From IMG/VR virus record IMGVR_UViG_3300005264_000104, positions 1 to 22,778 of that record: a stretch of DNA of 22,778 bases; one strand, written 5' to 3'. Origin of the DNA: a virus. How positions within the stretch are numbered: position 1 is the first letter of the stretch; each line of letters begins with the position of its first letter. The position numbers and the translations under genes were made by a program. Shown here in pieces: positions 1-8,181 of this stretch. The notes below the pieces were generated by a model. It was not told where the DNA came from. It did not search any database and saw nothing but the letters and a program-made list of their open reading frames with translations.

Positions 1-764
1 CAGGCTCTCATCAAATAAGGATAGACAGTGAGTTACACAATGATTCATGGACAAAAAACGACCCAATGTCTTTGGGCGACGATTATTACTGGATAAGATA
101 CAGAATTGTGACAGGGATTACTACTGCTCCTGTATTTGAACAGTTTAAGGTTCATTCTAACAGGTTTGAAGTAAATGGTGACGGATGGCCTGAATTTTTC
201 GGGAAGTCAAGACCAATAGGTAGATTGCCCTGGGCTTTAGGTTTGTTGGAGGCAGCGGCATCGAGCCCCGGAAATCAAGATTTATTTATTTCAGATAACA
301 TAGATGTAGGAAGAGTGGAAAACAAATTTGCCAATGGAGCTGTCGATAGAATAGGATTTAGCTCTTATCTTCCGTTGGATTTAGATACAAGCTCTCCGAT
401 TAAGTTGTTATTCAGCATAATTACAGATGACACTTCTGCCGGGGATATAGATTGGGTGATTAGGTGGGGTTTTACTGCGGATGGATTTAGCGTATATCGC
501 AGCCAAATAGCAGCCCCAACAACAGGTGTAAACGAACAAAGCCTTGCAGAATCTGAAGCAGCTCCGGCGGCGGCAGATACTCAATTGACCTATGAATTTC
601 TTTTGGATGTTTCAAACATGGTATCAAGAAAAGATGCTGGCTTTGGGGATGTATTGTGGGCGACAATAGAGCGGGTTGGTAATGTTGATACTCACTCTGG
701 AGATGTGTCAATGATTGCGATAGCCGGATTTTATACTAAATGGTGCGAAGGAGGGCATATATAA
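1..764 (+). CDS. Virion structural protein, C-terminal part (5' truncated by window edge)
   Basis: The frame is open from the first bases, so the gene starts before the window; the ATG at 66 is only an internal methionine. About 253 residues are visible. They are rich in beta-forming and aromatic residues with no membrane segment, and read like a globular beta-sandwich protein (for example YYWIRYRIVTG near the start and a final segment ending in FYTKWCEGGHI). The position directly upstream of baseplate genes in the same operon suggests a tail or virion-surface protein, possibly involved in adsorption. I recognise no named family, so the role is inferred from context. Its TAA overlaps the ATG of the next gene by one base (TAATG), implying translational coupling. 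Confidence 0.6.
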   Translation, partial: GSHQIRIDSELHNDSWTKNDPMSLGDDYYWIRYRIVTGITTAPVFEQFKVHSNRFEVNGDGWPEFFGKSRPIGRLPWALGLLEAAASSPGNQDLFISDNIDVGRVENKFANGAVDRIGFSSYLPLDLDTSSPIKLLFSIITDDTSAGDIDWVIRWGFTADGFSVYRSQIAAPTTGVNEQSLAESEAAPAAADTQLTYEFLLDVSNMVSRKDAGFGDVLWATIERVGNVDTHSGDVSMIAIAGFYTKWCEGGHI

Positions 765-1231
765 TGAAGATACTTGAATTAATAGCGGCATTAATATTGT
801 CTGCAATACTGTTTCCTTTTGCATTAATATTTAATATATTTTTGTTAAAAAAAGGCAGTATTTTAAAAACAATTTGGCAAGTGTGCAAAGAGATTTCTAA
901 GCTTATAAACGACACTTTTAGGCAAATTGCTATATGGATTGACAGGTTGGGAAATGTTATACTTGGCAACATGTTTGAAAGAGCATTAATATTGAAAAAA
1001 TATTGGGGAAAAACCTTGTTTGACAAATCTGAAATAACAATATCCGCCAGTCTCGGGGATGCTTTGGATAAAAAAATGTTCAATAAAAAAGGATATAAGT
1101 TTGCAAGCATGATAGATTATATTTTTAGCATAAGAATAAAGTTTTTTGAAATATATTTTGTTGAAAAAAACCATTGTGTAAAAGCATTTGAGTGGTATTT
1201 AATTAATAAAAATTTTAAAGATACAAAATGA
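764..1231 (+). CDS. Small phage membrane protein of unknown function
   Basis: 155 residues. I chose the ATG at 764 because a clear Shine-Dalgarno-like GAAGGAGG lies at 747-754 and the ATG overlaps the previous stop. A strongly hydrophobic segment covers about residues 5-28 (LIAALILSAILFPFALIFNIF), giving one transmembrane helix or hairpin; the rest is basic and probably cytoplasmic. The central stretch with IDRLGN, followed by TISASLG and a C-terminal NHC, resembles from memory a small conserved phage protein often seen with the pattern IDxLxN...ETISSxLG...HC, whose function is unknown. A holin-like or membrane accessory role is possible but not shown. It overlaps the next gene by ATGA. Confidence 0.65.
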   Translation: MKILELIAALILSAILFPFALIFNIFLLKKGSILKTIWQVCKEISKLINDTFRQIAIWIDRLGNVILGNMFERALILKKYWGKTLFDKSEITISASLGDALDKKMFNKKGYKFASMIDYIFSIRIKFFEIYFVEKNHCVKAFEWYLINKNFKDTK

Positions 1232-2400
1232 ATATACCTACGTTTAATGATTTATATTCCAGTATTTTAACTGATTTGAAAACAAAATTACAAATCAATT
1301 ATATAATTGGAAAAGTTGTTTTGAATGCCCTTGCGGCAGTTCAAGCAGCAAAACTGAAAATCATATATACTGCGATTGCTTTTTTGTACAAAAATATCTT
1401 TGTAGATACGGCAGACCCGGAGTCGTTGGGCGGTTCGCTGGAGAGATACGGGCTTGTAAAATTAGGGCGGCTTCCTTTTCCTGCGGTTGCGGGTGTGTAT
1501 GACATAAATGTTTCCGGAACGATAGGAGCAACCATTCCAGTAAATACAACCTTTAAGAGCTTGGATGGCTCTGCAAGTCCTGACAATTTATTTATTGTTG
1601 ATGTTGCTTTTATATTTACAGGAACGACAGGGGTGATTTCAATAAGAGCATTGGATTTAGGCCCTGAAGCAAGACTGGAAATAGGAGACCAATTACAAGT
1701 TACGGCACCTTTGGCAAATGTGGATAGCTTTGCAGATATTGATTCTATAAGCGTAACACCCACAGCGGCAGAATCTTACGCTGATTACAGAAAAGCGACT
1801 ATTGACGCCTACCAATTGGAAGCACAAGGCGGAGCTCGTACGGATTACAGGTTGTGGTCTCAAGATGCTGCTGGTGTTCGTAAAGTATATCCGTATGTGA
1901 CACCTGGAGAAGCGGGAGAGATTAATTTATACGTTGAAGCAAATGTGGTAGATTCTATAGACGGAAGAGGCACGCCTTCAAGTGCGATATTAAGTGATGT
2001 TGAAGATGTTGTAGAATTTGACCCTGATACTACAAAACCATTAAATGAAAGAGGGCGGAGGCCGTTGGGTGTCTTTAAAATCCATTTCCTTGCGGTTACG
2101 CCCTTGCCTGTGGATGTTGAAATAACAGATTTGAGCGACCCGACGCTTCTTACAAGCATAAAGACAGCTTTGGGCACATTTTTATTTGACATACGCCCGT
2201 TTATTGCTGGAGCGGATAGTCCTGCTGATGAACAAATAGGTAAAATATATTTATCAGACATATTTAACGTAGTAAGGGATGTAATTGGCGGACAGAATAG
2301 CTTTACTAATATAACAATGACAGTTAATGGCTCTTTAGAAACTATATATGAATTCATGAATGGCGATATACCATATATTGACGACGTAACAAACATATAA
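1228..2400 (+). CDS. Baseplate wedge protein, baseplate J / Mu gp47-like
   Basis: 390 residues, a usual length for the Mu gp47/P2 gpJ family. Family-like features are an N-terminal helical part, a stretch starting with an asymmetric extended-sheet region around DINVSGTIGATIPVNTTF (initial residues of the central domain), the characteristic ESYADYRKATIDAY...GGARTDYRLWSQ segment (about residues 181-210) that precedes a domain with PYVTPGEAGEINLYV, and a C-terminal region with LPVDVEITDL. In contractile tails this protein links the hub to the wedge and triggers sheath contraction. The ATGA overlap with the upstream gene and the direct abutment with the next gene (stop at 2400, ATG at 2401) show an operon. 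Confidence in the family is good; no unusual features. Confidence 0.88.
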   Translation: MNIPTFNDLYSSILTDLKTKLQINYIIGKVVLNALAAVQAAKLKIIYTAIAFLYKNIFVDTADPESLGGSLERYGLVKLGRLPFPAVAGVYDINVSGTIGATIPVNTTFKSLDGSASPDNLFIVDVAFIFTGTTGVISIRALDLGPEARLEIGDQLQVTAPLANVDSFADIDSISVTPTAAESYADYRKATIDAYQLEAQGGARTDYRLWSQDAAGVRKVYPYVTPGEAGEINLYVEANVVDSIDGRGTPSSAILSDVEDVVEFDPDTTKPLNERGRRPLGVFKIHFLAVTPLPVDVEITDLSDPTLLTSIKTALGTFLFDIRPFIAGADSPADEQIGKIYLSDIFNVVRDVIGGQNSFTNITMTVNGSLETIYEFMNGDIPYIDDVTNI

Positions 2401-3096
2401 ATGGCAGATAATATTTTTGTAAAATTAAGCAGACAACTATTTCCAACAGGTAGAGCATGGTGGATTAGAAAGGACGGAGTTTTTGAACAATTACTTCAAG
2501 GATTGTCTTTAAGCGAGCAAGAAGTATTGGATACAGCAAAGACATTGATGTATTCAATTTTGCCTGACAATGATGATTTTACTGCGGATGACGCCACTAA
2601 TTGGGAGAGGGCTTTAGGTTTGTTTTACCAGCCTTATTTATCTTTAGCAGACCGCAAAGAGATTATATTAAGAAAAATGCAACATCCGGGAAATATACCA
2701 GCGAGGCAACATTATTTATACCTTCAAGGACAATTAAGAGCAGCGGGTTTTGATGTATATGTACATGAAAACATTGACACGTCAGGGTTTTCTACTGTTA
2801 TACTTAATAATCCTGTATTTTCTAATTATGGCATTGTAAAATACGGAGAAGCATTATATGGGCATGTAGGCATATCGGGAATGACAAAAGTTGTAAACAA
2901 TACAGTTCAAGAAAAAGATGATTCTTTCATTGTAGGTGATGATACTAATATGCGAGCAACTTTTTTTGTAGGTGATTCTACATTTCCTGATTTTGCGGGT
3001 GTTCCGTTAAATAGAAGAAAAGAATTTAGAGAATTAATATTAAAAATTAAGCCTGCTCAAACAGTTGGGTTTTTATTAATAAATTATACATTATGA
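2401..3096 (+). CDS. Tail/baseplate protein, Mu gp48 / YmfQ (DUF2313)-like
   Basis: 231 residues. The N-terminal motif LFPTGRAWW followed by a leucine-rich helical stretch (LLQGLSLSEQEV) and a WERALGLFYQPYLSLADRKEIIL segment are typical of the YmfQ/DUF2313 tail family, which follows the gp47-like gene in Mu and relatives. In Mu, gp48 is a baseplate component joining wedge and tail fibre. The C-terminal part holds beta-rich repeats around YGIVKYGEALYGHVGISGM. The gene starts one base after the previous stop and its end overlaps the next ATG by four bases, so the order gp47-gp48-fibre is kept locally as in Mu. Confidence 0.85.
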   Translation: MADNIFVKLSRQLFPTGRAWWIRKDGVFEQLLQGLSLSEQEVLDTAKTLMYSILPDNDDFTADDATNWERALGLFYQPYLSLADRKEIILRKMQHPGNIPARQHYLYLQGQLRAAGFDVYVHENIDTSGFSTVILNNPVFSNYGIVKYGEALYGHVGISGMTKVVNNTVQEKDDSFIVGDDTNMRATFFVGDSTFPDFAGVPLNRRKEFRELILKIKPAQTVGFLLINYTL

Positions 3097-3671
3097 GAAA
3101 ATTAGAAGACCAAACGGGTGTTGAAGCACCAAGCATGGATTATCCAAGCGGAAGAGTAGTAAACGAAGAAACTTTAATAAGCGAAGAAATAAATGGTGAT
3201 ATTATTCAATTTTGGCAATATTTAAAAAGACACCAATCTTTGACGGAAAACGGAAATCCTGATAATATGTCAAACGGTTTTCAGATGGTAGAAATATTTA
3301 TTGGATTTGTTACTGATATGATGTGGGAAGATAATACGTTTCACGAAGTATTAACAGGCGATTATGGCACTTATTTTGATGTTGTTCTTACATCTCCAGA
3401 CGACCTGAATTTAGCATACAGAAAAACAAGGAGCGGATATATTGAATTTAGGGGAATGGCAAAGCCTAATACGGGTTCTATACCTAATGCCCAAGAGTTA
3501 TTCACTTTGCCAAGCGGATACAGACCCGATACAGAAGTAAGAATATTTGGTGCTATGGGTGCAGAAGTTATTCCTTTTTCTGTTAGTTCTACGGGATTAG
3601 TTCGAAGTGAAGTTGCTTTTACGGGCTCTGATAATATTGTGTTCAATTGCTTAATTCCAATTGATGCTTAA
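3093..3671 (+). CDS. Tail fibre-like structural protein
   Basis: 192 residues. The N-terminal part is acidic and probably an attachment domain. The C-terminal part (about residues 115-192) reads like a fibre-tip beta domain, with YIEFRGMAKPN, FTLPSGYRPDTEV and VSSTGLVRSEV, a pattern common in phage fibres where a phrase such as LPSGYRP introduces a small beta-sandwich. Its place immediately after the gp48-like gene is where Mu carries its fibre gene. It is short for a host-binding fibre, so it may be a connector or one subunit of a larger fibre. It overlaps the next gene by 8 bases. The family is inferred from context and style, not from a firm match. Confidence 0.6.
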   Translation: MRKLEDQTGVEAPSMDYPSGRVVNEETLISEEINGDIIQFWQYLKRHQSLTENGNPDNMSNGFQMVEIFIGFVTDMMWEDNTFHEVLTGDYGTYFDVVLTSPDDLNLAYRKTRSGYIEFRGMAKPNTGSIPNAQELFTLPSGYRPDTEVRIFGAMGAEVIPFSVSSTGLVRSEVAFTGSDNIVFNCLIPIDA

Positions 3672-4316
3672 TACATTTAACATAAACACGGACAAAGTTG
3701 TAAGCCTAACAAACAAACTTGAAAAGCTTCATAAATCTGCTATGCCTGTGGCTGTAAGAATGACTTTGAATGATGCAGCTTTTGACATGAAGCAAATTCA
3801 AATAGGGCGACAGTTTAAAGGGCAATTTACGATAAGAAAAAAGAATTTTATCAGAAGCCATACGGTTGCTGTCAAAAGTAAAAACACTTTCAGGATTTAG
3901 AAAAGCAGGAGCATGGCGGAAGAATACCGAAAAGAGATTATATTCCTGTAAAGGAAGCAAGGGTATCGGGTAGTTCAAAAAAAGTTGTATCAAAAAAGTA
4001 TTATTTAAAAACCATAAAGCCCAAGAAGGGTAAGAGCGTATATAAGAGCCAAAATTTTATTAAGGCAGCTTTTAAAGTAGGAAAAGGCGGGTTTATAAGG
4101 TATGGAAGTTTGTTGTTTGAAATAAGAACTATAAGAAAAAAAGGACGTGCTGGTTTATTCTTAAAAACAAAGCCTGTATATTCGTTTAAAAAGGGACGTA
4201 CTGTAAAAATAAAAAGACAACCATTTATGGCTCCAGCAAGCAAATTCACAGTAAGAAAAATGCCAAAATTATTTTTAAAGAATGCAAAAAAACGATTTGA
4301 AAAATATATGTTATGA
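3664..4316 (+). pseudogene. Basic minor tail-like protein gene split by a frameshift
   Basis: The first frame starts at ATG 3664 and gives 78 residues (MLNTFNINTDKV..., with KSAMPVAVRMTLNDAAFDM and FTIRKKNFIRSH) before TAG at 3898-3900. A second frame, open from 3882 to the TGA at 4314-4316, continues with about 144 residues (KHFQDLEKQEHGGRIPK..., then LLFEIRTIRKKGRAGLF and a basic tail). The two parts look like one protein: same composition, no start signal between them, and the second ends in ATGA with the next gene. The shift needed is -1, near the A5 run at 3880-3884. The N-terminal part recalls minor tail Z-like proteins, but weakly. A real lesion, a small deletion, a sequencing error in the A run, or frameshifting could explain it. 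Confidence 0.65.
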
Positions 4317-5533
4317 ACTGGGCACAAAGACTTAATGACATAAAACTGGAAATAGAAACAGGGGACGGACAAAAGTTCTATCCGCTGTGGAAAGATGCCA
4401 AGAAATCTATAAAATACAATACAGAAGGATTTGATTTTGTAGGTGTAGAAGGTACATATGTCGAGCGAAAAAAGCAGTCAGGAAATAAGTTTCCTATATT
4501 GCTTTATTTTCACGGCGAGGACTGTATTGAGCAGACGCGAAAATTTGAATATGCTGCCAGAGATTCTCGCCCGTGGACTATTCATCATCCTGTTTATGAT
4601 GCTATATTAGTACAGCCCTTAAATTTGGAAATTGATAATTCTGTTTATAATATATCTAAAATTACTGGAGTAGTTTGGGAAACGATAAATTATAAATATC
4701 CTCTATACAAGTTAAATGTTCGCATAACAATAGTTCAGATAAGCTCGGATATAAACACAAGAGCGGAAGAAGTCTTTGAAAACAAAGCACCAACGGATTC
4801 ATCTGCAATAGAACCAGCAGTCATTTCAAGTAGAATGATTGGAAAAAAATACGATGTTTTGACGGATGTTCTTGAAAAAGTAAACATATTAAAAGATTTA
4901 GTTCGCAAGGCTTCGTCTGCTGCCCAGTATGTTTTGGAGCGACCTGCTTTTTTTATGAAACAAATACAAAACTTGGTTGATTTTCCTTTTATTATCAAGC
5001 AAAGTATAGAATTTAAGCTTACTCAATTAATAGAAACATACAATGATACAAGAGCATTGTTTGTTGAAAAAGAAGAGTTTGAAATGTTTGAGGCTTTTGC
5101 TTGTAGTATAGTCGGGACAGCTTGTAAGGTTGCATCCACTCCGGAGGCTGGTGATTATAAGACAAGACAAGATGTTCTTAATGCCATTGACAGCATTGTA
5201 AATCTTAACAGCTCTATAATTCAAACATTTGACGGAACAAGCCTTGGGCCTGTAATATCTGCGGCTGGTGTTGCATATGAACCTGATGCTGATTTGGCTT
5301 TTAACTTGGATAAAATAGTTAATTTAACAGTTGCAAACCTTTACGAAATTGCATATAATTCAAAGCAGGAAAGAACAACGATATTAGAAGAAGATGATAA
5401 TATTGTTAATTTAGCCCATAAATATTATGGTTCCGGCGATGATAATTTGCAAGATTTCATGGATGCAAACAACTTGTCTTTTGATGAGATTACTCATATA
5501 CCAAAAGGCAGAAAAATAGTTTGGTACATATGA
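4313..5533 (+). CDS. Baseplate protein N / DNA circularisation protein (Mu gp43)-like with LysM end
   Basis: 406 residues. The N-terminal region has the order and style of the Mu N protein family: an EGFDFVGVEGTYVERKKQSGNKFPILLYF stretch (given here only in part: GVEGTYVERK) followed by HHPVYDAILVQPLNLEI, in which a small beta domain binds the tail tube. The middle is helical. Residues about 355-406 form a LysM-like module (EDDNIVNLAHKYYGSGDDN then HIPKGRKIVWYI), common at the end of such hub-associated proteins. In Mu this protein lies between the tape measure and the P protein. The same order toward P and gp45 is seen downstream. It overlaps both neighbours by ATGA. Confidence 0.78.
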   Translation: MNWAQRLNDIKLEIETGDGQKFYPLWKDAKKSIKYNTEGFDFVGVEGTYVERKKQSGNKFPILLYFHGEDCIEQTRKFEYAARDSRPWTIHHPVYDAILVQPLNLEIDNSVYNISKITGVVWETINYKYPLYKLNVRITIVQISSDINTRAEEVFENKAPTDSSAIEPAVISSRMIGKKYDVLTDVLEKVNILKDLVRKASSAAQYVLERPAFFMKQIQNLVDFPFIIKQSIEFKLTQLIETYNDTRALFVEKEEFEMFEAFACSIVGTACKVASTPEAGDYKTRQDVLNAIDSIVNLNSSIIQTFDGTSLGPVISAAGVAYEPDADLAFNLDKIVNLTVANLYEIAYNSKQERTTILEEDDNIVNLAHKYYGSGDDNLQDFMDANNLSFDEITHIPKGRKIVWYI

Positions 5534-6525
5534 AACTATATATAAACGACGAAATATTCGCAAATTTTGAGAAATATGTAATTGACTTAAAATACAATGC
5601 CATTGCAAGCATATTCAAATTTGATGCTTTGCGGGATATTTTACCTGTACAGCTTTCTTATTCGTCTTGTAAAGTTATAACAGATGATGATGAACTATTG
5701 CTTACGGGTGTTATTTTAAGCAGTACAAGAAGTATTTCTGCGAGACCGGAACTTATATCTGTGTCGGGCTATTCAAGTCCGGGGGTTCTGGAAGACTGCA
5801 ATATACCAACATCTATGTATCCATTGCAGTCAGATAACTTGTCGTTGAAACAAATCTGTGAAAAAATATTACCTGAATTTAGCATTGATTTTTCTGCCAC
5901 AGATAATGTCCAAGAGGATTTTGAAAAGACTTATAAAAAAGCGAATGCAAACATAAATCAAACAATAAAAAGTTTTCTTAACAGCATAGCAAGCCAGGGC
6001 GGAATGATTGTTTCTCACAATAAGGAAGGGCATCTTGTTTTTACAAAAATAGACACGGACATAATGACGCCTGTAGCTACTTTTGAGGAAGGCAATGGCG
6101 GAAATGAGAGTATTACCCTGGATGTGAACGGACAGGTATTGCATAGTGAAATAACAGTAGTCAAACAGGCATCAGAATTAAGCAGAAGCAGTGGCGAGGA
6201 GACTGTATTGAATCCAATGGTTTCAGCATATAGGCCACGAGTAAAAGTATCAAATTCAGGAAGTGTTTTTGATGTAAAAAAAGCAGCTCGCATGGAGCTG
6301 TCAAAAGAGCTGTCGTCCATACGTTTCAGCATAAGAACAACACAATTTGTCAAGCCCGGAAACTTAATAAACTTAAAAGCGAAAAGTCTAAATATAAATA
6401 ATACGATTGAATTGTTTGTTGAGCAGACTACAATCATAGGAAACAGGAACAGCGAGAGATATATTCTTACATGTGTAATGAAGGAGGTTTATAATTTTGC
6501 GGACGTTAAAAACATATTTGAATGA
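5530..6525 (+). CDS. Baseplate hub protein P (Mu gp44 / gpD)-like
   Basis: 331 residues from the ATG at 5530, which overlaps the preceding TGA as ATGA; an upstream in-frame TTG at 5521 is less likely. Family signs are the N-terminal beta domain (MKLYINDEIFANFEKYVIDL), the ELISVSGYSSPGVLEDC segment, the helical QTIKSFLNSIASQGGMIV segment and the EGHLVFTKI strand. Mu P forms the trimeric hub onto which the gp45 spike is mounted, and the gp45-like gene follows directly with an ATGA overlap. This is one of the better family calls in the operon. Confidence 0.85.
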   Translation: MKLYINDEIFANFEKYVIDLKYNAIASIFKFDALRDILPVQLSYSSCKVITDDDELLLTGVILSSTRSISARPELISVSGYSSPGVLEDCNIPTSMYPLQSDNLSLKQICEKILPEFSIDFSATDNVQEDFEKTYKKANANINQTIKSFLNSIASQGGMIVSHNKEGHLVFTKIDTDIMTPVATFEEGNGGNESITLDVNGQVLHSEITVVKQASELSRSSGEETVLNPMVSAYRPRVKVSNSGSVFDVKKAARMELSKELSSIRFSIRTTQFVKPGNLINLKAKSLNINNTIELFVEQTTIIGNRNSERYILTCVMKEVYNFADVKNIFE

Positions 6526-6992
6526 TAACACTTACAAGGGTAAAACAAGCGACAAGCGAATTTATAAAGGTATTAAGGTTTGGGAAAAACGACATTCAAA
6601 CAGCAGAACCTATTCTTCCGCATGGCGTGGACAGTAAGCCTGTGAAGGGTGCAATGGCTATACATGCGACAACAGAAGAAACGGGTTCTACGGCTGTACT
6701 TGGTTATATTTTACACAGCGAAAAAACAGAAGAGGGCGAGACTCGTATATATGCAACAGACAGCGACGGAACGGAGGTTTTTGATATACTGTTAAAAAAT
6801 AACGGAACATGTGAATTTGGCGGAAATACTGATTTTTTTGTGCGATATAATGCTTTAAATTCGGGGCTTCAAAGCTTTGTGACTGCTTTAAATGCTAATC
6901 TAACGACTGTTTTCACATCAGTGGGCGGGACGTGGGTTACAACATTGTTAAATATTAATTCCTCGAAAATTAGCAATATAAAAGCTCCTTAA
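6522..6992 (+). CDS. Central baseplate spike protein, Mu gp45-like
   Basis: 156 residues. The OB-like N-terminal part contains LPHGVDSKPVKGAMAI and STAVLGYILHS, and the second half has the GETRIYATDSDGTEVFDILLKNNGT pattern (shown here in part) typical of gp45/gpV-type spikes, where beta strands carry alternating polar residues. The ending has no obvious iron-binding HxH tip. The protein would pierce the cell envelope at the end of the contractile tail. It is the last gene of the + strand operon; a terminator follows at 7063-7091. Confidence 0.78.
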   Translation: MITLTRVKQATSEFIKVLRFGKNDIQTAEPILPHGVDSKPVKGAMAIHATTEETGSTAVLGYILHSEKTEEGETRIYATDSDGTEVFDILLKNNGTCEFGGNTDFFVRYNALNSGLQSFVTALNANLTTVFTSVGGTWVTTLLNINSSKISNIKAP

Positions 6993-7062
6993 TTTTAATT
7001 CTTTGCTGCAAAATTTTACTTCTAACAAACTTTTACAGCATTGTAAGTATATTTTATATAAA

Positions 7063-7091
7063 AAAAGCCTGAACGTTTGTTACAGGCTTTT
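7063..7091. terminator. Bidirectional rho-independent terminator between convergent operons
   Basis: A 9-bp perfect stem AAAAGCCTG (7063-7071) and CAGGCTTTT (7083-7091) with an 11-base loop. An A-run precedes it and a T-run follows it, so it works for both the + strand tail operon ending at 6992 and the - strand operon ending at 7095. Confidence 0.85.
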
Positions 7092-7094
7092 ATT

Positions 7095-7529
7095 TTACAA
7101 AAATTTAATAGTCTTTTTATAATACTGCTTTTTAACAAAATGAATTGATTTGTTTTGCTTATCCTTTGCAAGGGCAGGATTGTTCCTGATTAAGTTATCA
7201 ATAAACATTTCTGCATCATGCAAACTGCTTGTTATAAGGTAATACCCGCCCGCTTTTACCATTTTCGCACCCCAATCAACTTGGTTTTGTATATGCTCTT
7301 TTTTATGTGTGGATTGAGGAGCTTTTAATTCCAAGGCAGCAATCTTTCCGCTGTCAGGAACGATAAATATTAAATCAGATACACCACTTATCATGCCCAT
7401 AGAACGACGCTTAATGGCATGCTTGACATTATAAGTGTCGTTATTTACTTCAAACAAATGTCCTCGCAGTTCAGGGTATCTTTGGCTGAACCAAACAACC
7501 AATTCGTATTGCAATCTATCTTCTTTCAT
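7095..7529 (-). CDS. VRR-NUC-type nuclease
   Basis: 144 residues. The VRR-NUC form of the PD-(D/E)xK fold is visible: GMISGVSDLIFIV (Asp52), then ALELKAPQS (Glu67 and Lys69 of the E-x-K), then HIQNQVDWGAKMVKAGGYYLI, with Gln83 and the glycine-rich strand that usually close the motif. Phage members are thought to act as Holliday-junction or flap nucleases. It is the last gene of the - strand operon, overlaps its upstream neighbour by ATGA, and lies in a module with recombination proteins. The catalytic residues look intact. Confidence 0.88.
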   Translation of the reverse strand: MKEDRLQYELVVWFSQRYPELRGHLFEVNNDTYNVKHAIKRRSMGMISGVSDLIFIVPDSGKIAALELKAPQSTHKKEHIQNQVDWGAKMVKAGGYYLITSSLHDAEMFIDNLIRNNPALAKDKQNKSIHFVKKQYYKKTIKFL

Positions 7530-7804
7530 GCTTGCTTTTTAACAATAAAAAAATATAGCTTATCACTTTTTGGATAAGCTCTCCAAACTTTATCCGCTTC
7601 TAAACTTTGTCCAGTAGCCAGCAACATGAGCCCGCCAGGAAAAGCATCTTTTTTATCAAACGCAAAATGTTCAAGAATACTGTACATATTGCCATCCTTA
7701 TCCGTAAGGTTGTCATAATCATACAAGTTTTCTTTTATCCTTTCAGATGCCACGGCAATCAATTGAGTGCCGTGGCTTATTGGTTTTGGAATAAATAAAT
7801 CCAT
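7526..7804 (-). CDS. Hypothetical phage protein
   Basis: 92 residues, no family recognised. It is soluble, with a central segment GLMLLATGQSLEADKVW and a C-terminal strand DKLYFFIVKKQA. It is tightly packed: its ATG overlaps the stop of the SSB-like gene (TAATG) and its TGA overlaps the start of the VRR-NUC gene. The position suggests an accessory in DNA replication or recombination, but that is inference only. Confidence 0.7.
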   Translation of the reverse strand: MDLFIPKPISHGTQLIAVASERIKENLYDYDNLTDKDGNMYSILEHFAFDKKDAFPGGLMLLATGQSLEADKVWRAYPKSDKLYFFIVKKQA

Positions 7805-8166
7805 TAGAATGGTACTTCGTCGTCTTGTTTAAAAGTTTTGCCATCTCCCTCGTCATTGCTTGTTTCCGCCGGAGAATTATCAACGTTTAAGTTGCCCAAT
7901 ATAGGCATCTCCCTTTTTTCTTCATCCGTCATTTTTTCTCTCTCTTCCTTGTTTAAAGACTGTTTTACAATATGTGTACCGTAGTCCTTTTTTTCCTTCA
8001 TTTCAAACGCGACAAGATTTAGGTAGGTGTTACCCTTTTCGCTTGCAAACAACTTATTTGCCTTGATAGGAATAAACAACCCGTCCACTTCTCCATTCTG
8101 TCCTTTTGCTTTCATTTTGATATGCTTCAACGCTGATAAGTTGAGGCTACCTGTTACAATTGTCAT
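7804..8166 (-). CDS. Small SSB-like protein with acidic C-terminal tip
   Basis: 120 residues. The N-terminal about 75 residues form alternating strands (TGSLNLSALKHIKMKAKG, DGLFIPIKANKLF, TYLNLVAFEMKEKKDYGTHIVKQ) compatible with a small OB-like or similar DNA-binding fold. A low-complexity acidic linker then ends in KQDDEVPF. Such an acidic tip with a final P-F is the hallmark by which bacterial and phage SSBs recruit partner proteins. The sequence is not close enough to a textbook SSB to be sure of the fold. Gene context (helicase, primase, annealing protein, exonuclease) supports ssDNA binding. Spacing to the upstream gene is only 15 bases. Confidence 0.6.
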   Translation of the reverse strand: MTIVTGSLNLSALKHIKMKAKGQNGEVDGLFIPIKANKLFASEKGNTYLNLVAFEMKEKKDYGTHIVKQSLNKEEREKMTDEEKREMPILGNLNVDNSPAETSNDEGDGKTFKQDDEVPF

Positions 8167-8181
8167 AATTATTTGTTTTAA

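Noticed and set aside
1341-2396. Long antisense open frames under the baseplate J-like gene
   Set aside because: They lie opposite a well-supported gene, have no family features, and no start signals or operon contact.
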